Assembly (NCBI GenBank): GCA_015485375.1
Contig: WFTU01000313.1
Coordinates: 1-5,041 of the forward strand
Length of the DNA stretch: 5,041 nucleotides
Origin: Paracoccaceae bacterium
Lineage (GTDB): Bacteria > Pseudomonadota > Alphaproteobacteria > Rhodobacterales > Rhodobacteraceae
Direction: 5' to 3'
Below the pieces are notes generated by a model, which saw only the letters and a program-made list of their open reading frames with translations, was not told the origin of the DNA and did no database searches. Positions within the stretch are counted from its first letter, which is position 1. Every line of letters begins with the position of its first letter. This document shows positions 1-5,041 of the stretch, piece by piece. Made by a program: the position numbers and the translations under genes.

Positions 1-3000
1 CTTACGTCATGTTCGAGGAACTCGACCTGACGCCCTTCGGCAACCGCATCCCGCAGCTGTCCTTCGAGGTGTTCCGGCCTTTGATCGAGGCGGATTCGGT
101 TGAGGGCATGCTGAAGGCGGTGACGCTGATCCCCGGCACCGGGGAGTTTGTTTATGGCACGACACCGGTTTTACGCGGGTCAGGTGGCTCGACGGCCTCC
201 GAGAATGTGCACACGACCAACGGCGTGCCGGATATTGTTGCCGCTCTTGATCAGCTGCAAGCAGCCGCACCCAACATCGAAAGCATCTCCCTGGTGGTCT
301 CGTGGTTCGGCACTGACCTGCGTGCCGGCAATTGCCAGATCATGCCCGGTGTCGAGAATGCCACAAAGCAGACCACCCCCGTCTCCTGGTCGGTGAACGG
401 GGTCAATCGCACAAACGCCCATCAGATCAGTACAGACACCACCGGCAAGCTGGCCTTCGGCGGCACGCCGTCGGACGCAACCATCATTGAGGCGATAAAG
501 GAGATTCGCTCGCGTGGCCTGCGTGTGACCTTCTATCCGTTCCTGTTGATGGATATTCCGGCCGGGAATGTTTTGGCGAGCCCGTATTCCGACAATGCCG
601 CCGGTGTGGGTCAGGATGCCTATCCCTGGCGGGGGCGGATTACCTGTTCGCCGGCGCCCGGGTTTGCCGGCTCGGTGGACAAGACCGCGGCGGCGGGCAC
701 GCAGGTCTCGGCGTTTTTCGGGAATGCGTCCGCGGCTGATTTTTCTGTGGCCGGCGAGACGGTTTCATGGATCGGTAGCGGTTCTGACTGGGGCTATCGG
801 CGCTTTATCCTGCATTATGCCCATCTCTGCGCAGTCGCTGGGGGCGTGGATGCCTTCCTTTTGGGCTCGGAGCTCAAGGGGCTGACCACCATCCGCGATG
901 GGGCTTCCAGCTATCCGGCGGTTGCGGAACTCAAACGCCTTGCCGGGGACGTCGCAAACCTCGTGACCATCTCGACTGGCCTGTTCCGCTTTGCTGTTGC
1001 CTTCCAGCCGCTCACGCAGCTGCCTGCCTTTCCCGGCGACGAGCCGTCCGGGGTCATCGATTACGGCGGCACCACCTGGGCAACCTTCCCCGATGTGTTC
1101 GGGGCCATGCCGAATGCCACTTCGCAGACCACGCTCGACGGCACCGCCAGTGCTGGCGGCACGGTGCTGGTCAATATCGACCTTCTGGCGCTGGGCATCT
1201 CGGTTGCCGATATCGATGCGGGCGGGGTCACGCTGGATTTCTCGGCCGTCCAGAATTTCGTCTGGGGCGGGCCATATTTGCAGCTGCGCGCCTTTGGTCT
1301 GCCGGATGCAAACGGCACGCCGGATTTTGCACCCGCCTTTGCGCCGCTGATCTTTGATCAACGCACCTATTCGGATGCGACCAACACCATTGTGCCAAAC
1401 AGCGCCAGCGGAACCGTTCCGCCGGGCAGCCGCTGGGTGCAGCTGCAGATCATCATGACTGACGGGATCACGGTCTCCAACCCATCGGTGCAGTTCTCGC
1501 TGGCCAATGCTGCTGTCACCTCGGGCTTTGTCGGCTATGCCGCCGACTGGTCCGAGTATTTCGGCCACCACCCGCAGGATGGCTCGAACGACGTGTTTTT
1601 CCACCTTGATCCGCTCTGGGCCTCACCGGATCTGCATTTCATCGGCATCGACAATTACCTGCCCTTGTCGGATTGGCGGGATGGGACAAATCACCTGGAT
1701 GCGCAGGCCGGTTGGGCGTCGGTCCGGGATCTCGGATATCTCAAGGCCAATATCGAGGGTGGGGAGCAGTTTGACTGGTTCTATGCCAGCACGGCCGACC
1801 GCCAGGCGCAAACCCGCACCACCATCGCCGACAGTGCCTATGCCAAGCCCTGGGTGTTTCGGCCCAAGGACATCCGGGCCTGGTGGAGCAATGAGCACTT
1901 TGACCGCCCTGGCGGCATCGAGAACCCCACCCCGACCGCCTGGGTGCCCGAGAGCAAGCCGATCCGCTTTACGGAACTCGGCTGTCCGGCGGTCGATCGC
2001 GGCACAAACCAACCGAATGTGTTCTATGACCCGAAGTCGTCCGAGAGCGCGCTGCCGTATTTCTCCCGGGGCTGGCAGGACGAGGCGCTGCAGCGGCGCT
2101 ATCTCGAAGCCATGCTGGGATATTGGGGAGACGCGGCCAAAAATCCTGTCTCAAGTATCACCGGCACGCCGATGATCGACATGGGCGAGGCAGCGGTCTG
2201 GACCTGGGATGCCCGACCGTTCCCGGACTTTCCGGCGCGCGAGGACATCTGGGCTGACGCCCCGAACTGGCGGCTGGGTCATTGGCTGAGCGGCAGGCTT
2301 GGTGCTGTGGGCCTTGGGGCGCTGGTGCGGGATTTGTGTCGGGCGGCCGGTTTGCCGGATGCATTGGTGGATGTTTCCGAACTCTCGGACATCGTGCCGG
2401 GCTTTGTCACCTCCGCGCTGGAAAGCCCGCGCGCGTCCATAGCCACCCTCGCGCGGCATTTCGGCTTCGATGCCATCGAGACCGGCGGCAAGATCGTGTT
2501 TCGTGCCCGCGGCCGAGTGGCGGTTGCGACGATTGCGCCGGATCAGATGGTCGGCAATGGGCAAGCCGAGGTCATGGAGCTCACCCGAGGCCAGGAGACG
2601 GAACTGCCCCAGGCGCTCAAATGGCAGCTGGTGCGGGCCGATGAAGAATACGACGCGGCCACGGTCGAGGCACGCCGCACAACCGTGCAGGCCGCGCGGG
2701 TGTCTTCGGAAAGCTTTCCGCTGGCGGTCAGTCTGGAAGAGGCCGACCGGCGCTGCCGCCGCGCCCTGATGGAGGCCTGGATCGGGCGCGCGACGCTGAC
2801 GGCAAAGCTGCCGCCTTCGCTGTTGCGGTTGGATCCGGGGGATGTCATCAGCCTCAGCCATGATGGGCGGCTGATCGATTACCGTATCACGCGTGTTGCG
2901 GATGCCGGGGCACGCGCCATCGAGGCCATTCGTACCGATGCAAAGGTTTACGATCTTCCGCCCGGACAATATCGGCCGGCAAGCCTGCCGTCGCCGACGG

Positions 3001-3959
3001 TATTCGGTCCGGCCGAAGTGGCGCTGATGGACCTGCCGCAGTTGCACGACACGGTTCCAGCGCATCGGCCTTACGCGGCGGTGTTCGCAAAACCCTGGTA
3101 TGGAACCGCTGCCGTCTGGCGCAGCGCCAGCAATTCTGGCTTCGCGCTGCTTGAGACCATCGGACAGCCGGCGCATATGGGTGTATTGGCCGCCGACCTG
3201 CCCGCCGGGCCGCTCTGGCGGTTTGATGCGGGCAGCGAGTTGCTGATCGATCTTTCTTCTGGCACGCTGGTCAGCGTCACCGACACCGAGCTTCTGAACG
3301 GGGCCAATGCCCTGGCCGTGGAAAGCGCGCCGGGCGTCTGGGAGATCATCCAGTTTGGCGCTGCGGAACTGGTCTCGGCCGGGCGTTATCGCTTGACCCG
3401 CCTGCTGCGCGGGCAGCGCGGCACCGAGGATGCCATGGGCAATCCGGCGCCCTCTGGTGCGCGTGTCGTGGTGCTGGACAGTGCAGTGCAATCTTTGCCC
3501 ATCAGTGAGGCAGATCTCGGACTGCCCTGGAACTGGCGGATCGGGCCGGGCAATGCAGCGCCGACGGACGCAATCATGCAGGCACTGACCTTCACGTCCT
3601 CTGGGCGCGGGCTGATGCCCTTTGCGCCGGCGCAGGCCAGGATGCGCAGGCTCGCGAACGGAGATCTCGCGATCCGCTGGCTGCGCCGCGATCGGGCGCT
3701 GTCGGCCGACAGCTGGGTGCTGGCCGATGCGCCGATGTCCGAGGCCAGTGAGGCTTATGATCTGGAGATCTTGAGCGGCGGGACGGTGGTGCGCACGGTC
3801 ACCGGCCTGAACAGCCCGGCTTTCACCTACACCGCCGTCCTGCAGACCACCAATTTCGGCGGACCGGTCAGCAGTGTCGATCTGCGCATTTATCAGGTCG
3901 GCGCGCTGGGCCGCGGCGTGCCCTATTCGACCACCCTTACGCTTTTGGAGGCAGTTTGA
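1..3959 (+). CDS. GTA gp15 / 'megatron'-like baseplate multidomain protein, 5' end outside window
   Basis: Predicted baseplate hub and tail-tip protein of a gene transfer agent or siphophage-like prophage. The reading frame is open from base 3 to the TGA at 3957-3959. The ATG at 9 is probably internal: the frame reads YV then MFEELDLTPFGNRIPQLSFEV, matching the remembered RcGTA gp15 motif YVVFEDLDLGRFGNRVPQ, which lies roughly 150 residues into that protein. No ribosome site precedes the ATG. Counting from Met at 9 (1316 residues): TIM-barrel-like GTA_TIM domain about 90-760, with VSWFG, FYPFLLMD, GSELKGL (E288), YAADWSEYFG, GIDNYLPLSDW, FTELGCPAVD (E656) and AVWTWD; Phage-tail_3/gpJ-like hub region about 785-960; Rcc01698-like C-terminal region about 1055-1160 with YRLTRLLRGQRGTED; FN3-like tail about 1205-1316. 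Residues about 320-506 are an insertion not expected in the family. Even without its N-terminus it is about as long as whole RcGTA gp15 (about 1300 residues). Family assignment is strong; GTA versus prophage is unresolved. Confidence 0.93.
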   Translation, partial: YVMFEELDLTPFGNRIPQLSFEVFRPLIEADSVEGMLKAVTLIPGTGEFVYGTTPVLRGSGGSTASENVHTTNGVPDIVAALDQLQAAAPNIESISLVVSWFGTDLRAGNCQIMPGVENATKQTTPVSWSVNGVNRTNAHQISTDTTGKLAFGGTPSDATIIEAIKEIRSRGLRVTFYPFLLMDIPAGNVLASPYSDNAAGVGQDAYPWRGRITCSPAPGFAGSVDKTAAAGTQVSAFFGNASAADFSVAGETVSWIGSGSDWGYRRFILHYAHLCAVAGGVDAFLLGSELKGLTTIRDGASSYPAVAELKRLAGDVANLVTISTGLFRFAVAFQPLTQLPAFPGDEPSGVIDYGGTTWATFPDVFGAMPNATSQTTLDGTASAGGTVLVNIDLLALGISVADIDAGGVTLDFSAVQNFVWGGPYLQLRAFGLPDANGTPDFAPAFAPLIFDQRTYSDATNTIVPNSASGTVPPGSRWVQLQIIMTDGITVSNPSVQFSLANAAVTSGFVGYAADWSEYFGHHPQDGSNDVFFHLDPLWASPDLHFIGIDNYLPLSDWRDGTNHLDAQAGWASVRDLGYLKANIEGGEQFDWFYASTADRQAQTRTTIADSAYAKPWVFRPKDIRAWWSNEHFDRPGGIENPTPTAWVPESKPIRFTELGCPAVDRGTNQPNVFYDPKSSESALPYFSRGWQDEALQRRYLEAMLGYWGDAAKNPVSSITGTPMIDMGEAAVWTWDARPFPDFPAREDIWADAPNWRLGHWLSGRLGAVGLGALVRDLCRAAGLPDALVDVSELSDIVPGFVTSALESPRASIATLARHFGFDAIETGGKIVFRARGRVAVATIAPDQMVGNGQAEVMELTRGQETELPQALKWQLVRADEEYDAATVEARRTTVQAARVSSESFPLAVSLEEADRRCRRALMEAWIGRATLTAKLPPSLLRLDPGDVISLSHDGRLIDYRITRVADAGARAIEAIRTDAKVYDLPPGQYRPASLPSPTVFGPAEVALMDLPQLHDTVPAHRPYAAVFAKPWYGTAAVWRSASNSGFALLETIGQPAHMGVLAADLPAGPLWRFDAGSELLIDLSSGTLVSVTDTELLNGANALAVESAPGVWEIIQFGAAELVSAGRYRLTRLLRGQRGTEDAMGNPAPSGARVVVLDSAVQSLPISEADLGLPWNWRIGPGNAAPTDAIMQALTFTSSGRGLMPFAPAQARMRRLANGDLAIRWLRRDRALSADSWVLADAPMSEASEAYDLEILSGGTVVRTVTGLNSPAFTYTAVLQTTNFGGPVSSVDLRIYQVGALGRGVPYSTTLTLLEAV
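966..1526 (+). other. Inserted domain of about 187 residues within the TIM-barrel domain of the megatron-like protein
   Basis: This in-frame segment encodes about residues 320-506, counted from Met at base 9. It lies between the helix SYPAVAELKRLAGDVANLV and the strand VGYAADWSEYFGHHPQDGS, which in remembered RcGTA-type proteins are joined by a short GPGTKI-like link. The segment alternates short hydrophobic stretches with Gly, Asn, Thr and Asp loops: GGTVLVNIDLLALG, GVTLDFSAVQNFVWGG, YLQLRAFGL, SRWVQLQIIMTDG and VQFSLANA. This suggests an all-beta sandwich. The closing pattern VPPGSRWVQLQI followed by PSVQFSLA resembles the end of galactose-binding or CBM-like jelly rolls, but that is an inference from pattern only. 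I see no stop, frameshift or flanking repeat, and by eye the base composition matches its surroundings. Insertion boundaries are uncertain by about ten residues on each side. Confidence 0.72.
3947..3951 (+). promoter_or_regulatory. Ribosome binding site (GGAGG) for the DUF2793 gene
   Basis: GGAGG lies inside the last codons of the megatron-like gene and ends seven bases before the ATG at 3959, an ideal Shine-Dalgarno spacing. It supports 3959 as the start of the downstream gene. With the TGATG stop/start overlap it indicates translational coupling, so the second protein would be made mainly by ribosomes finishing the first. No separate promoter is apparent near this junction. Confidence 0.85.
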
Positions 3960-5041
3960 TGACCACCCCCAACCTCGCCCTGCCGCTCTTGGCCGCCGCT
4001 CAGGCACAGAAGCATGTCACCGTCAACGAGGCCCTCTCCCGGCTCGACGGGCTGGTGCAACTCTCGGTGATCTCTTCGACGTTGACTTCGCCGCCAGCCA
4101 GCCCTGCCGAGGGGGATCGTTACATTGTCGCCGCGGGCGCCACTGGCGCCTGGGCCGGCTGGGACGATTCCATTGCGCTGTTTTCAGGCGGGGTATGGCT
4201 GCGGCTGATCCCCCAGACCGGCTGGCTGGCCTGGGATCAGGGTGCGGGTGGGATTGTCACCTATGACAGCGCCACCGGCTGGTCGGCCCTGCAAACAGGG
4301 GGCGGTGGGGCCGGTGGGCCGGTGACCTACAACCCCTTCGCCAAGCGCGTCGATATCCCGCTTGCCAGTGATTTTCCGGCGTCGCGGAGCACGACAGGGG
4401 CAGCAGGTGCCATCACCGACGATCCCGTCAATGGGCTGACGGTTACGTCAACCTCCGGCACCGAGGCCGCAAGGTACATCGCGACCAAGCCGCTGCCTGC
4501 CAACTGGGAGGTGATCGAGTTTGCCTGTTCCTCGGACCAATCCTCCATCACCTGGGGTTCGAACGGCTTCGTGCTGATGGGCGCGGCCGGAACATTCGTG
4601 ACCATCGGTGTCGGTTCCTATTCCGACATGACCCCGCGGGTGCGCATTCTGAAGTGGAATGCCTCGGGCACCTTCAACAACGCCATCCAGAACGGCCTCA
4701 TTCTTGAGGGCTGGAGCGCCTACTTCCGCCTGATCCATCGCGGCAGCAAGATCGTCGTTTACCATTCATATTATGGGGCGGCCTGGTCGTGGACCGGCAC
4801 CATTGATGAAACCGCCGATCTGGGTGGGCCGGCTTTGCACATTGGCCCCTCGGCCAGCCATAACACCACGCTGTTCGTCACGTATTACGCCGACGCGGAC
4901 ATCGTGCCGCAATTCGCGGGCTTTGTGGGAGCAGGTGGCACTGCGCCGGTGCTGGCCGACATGACACTGGCCCAGGCGCCGAGCGGGGCGGCCATTAGCA
5001 TGCATGTGGTCGAGGAACTGCTGACGGGGCTTGCTGGTGCC
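3959..5041 (+). CDS. DUF2793-domain tail protein, 3' end outside window
   Basis: Probable tail-tip or fibre-associated structural protein; the molecular role of DUF2793 proteins is not firmly established. The frame is open from the ATG at 3959 to the window edge (361 codons, no stop), so the gene is incomplete. The start is fixed by the GGAGG site and the one-base overlap with the upstream stop. Residues 1-112 carry the family signature: MTTPNLALPLLAAAQAQKHV then TVNEALSRLDGLV, SPPASPAEGDRYIV, GAWAGWDDSIALFSGGVWLRLIPQTGWLAWDQ and an aromatic strand ending at GW. A glycine linker follows (114-120). Residues about 121-318 form a beta- and aromatic-rich domain that I do not recognise. Residues about 319-361 end in ISMHVVEELLTGLAGA, like the conserved EEELLTGLSGA stretch towards the end of other DUF2793 proteins, so the stop is probably not far beyond the window. 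There is no signal peptide or membrane segment, consistent with a virion protein. Family call is strong; receptor binding is inference. Confidence 0.9.
   Translation, partial: MTTPNLALPLLAAAQAQKHVTVNEALSRLDGLVQLSVISSTLTSPPASPAEGDRYIVAAGATGAWAGWDDSIALFSGGVWLRLIPQTGWLAWDQGAGGIVTYDSATGWSALQTGGGGAGGPVTYNPFAKRVDIPLASDFPASRSTTGAAGAITDDPVNGLTVTSTSGTEAARYIATKPLPANWEVIEFACSSDQSSITWGSNGFVLMGAAGTFVTIGVGSYSDMTPRVRILKWNASGTFNNAIQNGLILEGWSAYFRLIHRGSKIVVYHSYYGAAWSWTGTIDETADLGGPALHIGPSASHNTTLFVTYYADADIVPQFAGFVGAGGTAPVLADMTLAQAPSGAAISMHVVEELLTGLAGA
4319..4912 (+). other. Putative beta-sandwich host-contact domain in the DUF2793 protein
   Basis: Encodes about residues 121-318. It follows the glycine linker and precedes the DUF2793-like C-terminal part. 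Short alternating strands dominate, for example GLTVTSTS, WEVIEFACSS, NGFVLMGAAGTFVTIGVGS, RVRILKWN, SAYFRLIHRGSKIVVYHSYYG and WSWTGTIDE. Trp, Tyr and His are enriched around SKIVVYHSYYGAAWSW. The strand order FRL..RGSKIVVYHS..G..W.WTGTI resembles concanavalin/LamG-like folds in general plan, but no specific family is recognised. Its position in a tail protein next to the baseplate hub suggests surface-polysaccharide or receptor binding; this is inference only. Confidence 0.5.

Noticed and set aside
963..1529. Possibility that the insertion is an intein or mobile element
   Set aside because: No intein splice motifs (no Cys/Ser start with a terminal His-Asn pair), no endonuclease motif, no transposase and no flanking direct or inverted repeats are visible. 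It reads as an ordinary beta-rich domain.
765..1604. Antisense open frame of 279 codons covering the insertion region
   Set aside because: I considered whether the inserted domain hides an overlapping gene. The translation has no domain-like pattern, and the plus-strand frame continues cleanly on both sides with family motifs, so this is a shadow.
1507..2175. Plus-strand open frame of 222 codons in another frame
   Set aside because: Its product is rich in Arg, Pro and Ser with no motif, and it fully overlaps the conserved TIM-barrel coding sequence in the true frame.
2151..4007. Long antisense open frame of 618 codons on the minus strand
   Set aside because: It lies opposite the megatron-like gene, is Arg/Gly/Gln/His-rich with no recognisable domain, and is what a GC-rich coding strand commonly throws up in antisense.
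3874..4266. Plus-strand open frame of 130 codons spanning the gene junction
   Set aside because: It runs in a different frame from both real genes. The DUF2793 signature (AAQAQKHV, NEALSRLD) is in the frame starting at 3959, with the proper ribosome site.
4298..4318. G-rich run coding for GGGGAGG, considered as a slippage or phase-variation site
   Set aside because: The longest pure G run is only five bases and the frame stays open to the window edge with family-like sequence after it. A flexible glycine linker explains it.

Overview
The window is a GC-rich, fully coding stretch from a tailed-phage-type tail module. It most likely comes from an alphaproteobacterium of the Rhodobacterales group. 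This rests on protein character: the main gene reads as a homologue of the Rhodobacter capsulatus gene transfer agent (RcGTA) baseplate 'megatron' protein (gp15, Rcc01698 type), and the gene after it is a DUF2793 protein of the kind found in alphaproteobacterial GTA and prophage tail clusters. No genus can be named from the sequence.

Layout: bases 1-3959 (+) are the 3' part of the megatron-like gene, whose N-terminus lies outside the window. Bases 3959-5041 (+) are the first 361 codons of the DUF2793 gene, which is still open at the right edge. The two genes overlap by one base (TGATG), with a strong GGAGG ribosome site inside the end of the first gene. No intergenic stretch is visible, and I see no tRNA, rRNA, CRISPR array, insertion sequence, promoter or terminator.

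How they work together: the megatron-like protein should form the hub and tip of the tail baseplate. It carries a TIM-barrel glycoside-hydrolase-like domain, a gpJ/Phage-tail_3-like hub region, a Rcc01698-like C-terminal region and a final FN3-like segment. The DUF2793 protein probably sits next to it as a tail-tip or fibre component that contacts the host surface.

Two points deserve attention. First, about 187 residues (nt 966-1526) interrupt the TIM-barrel domain, between the helix ending LAGDVANLV and the conserved strand VGYAADWSEYFG. In the RcGTA-type proteins I remember, these two elements are separated by only a few residues. The inserted segment looks like a beta-sandwich, perhaps a carbohydrate-binding module. 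Second, the DUF2793 protein has a beta- and aromatic-rich middle domain after a glycine linker, which looks like a swapped receptor-binding module. Together they suggest that the host-contact parts of an otherwise conserved tail have diversified. I could not run any searches, so family names rest on motif recognition.
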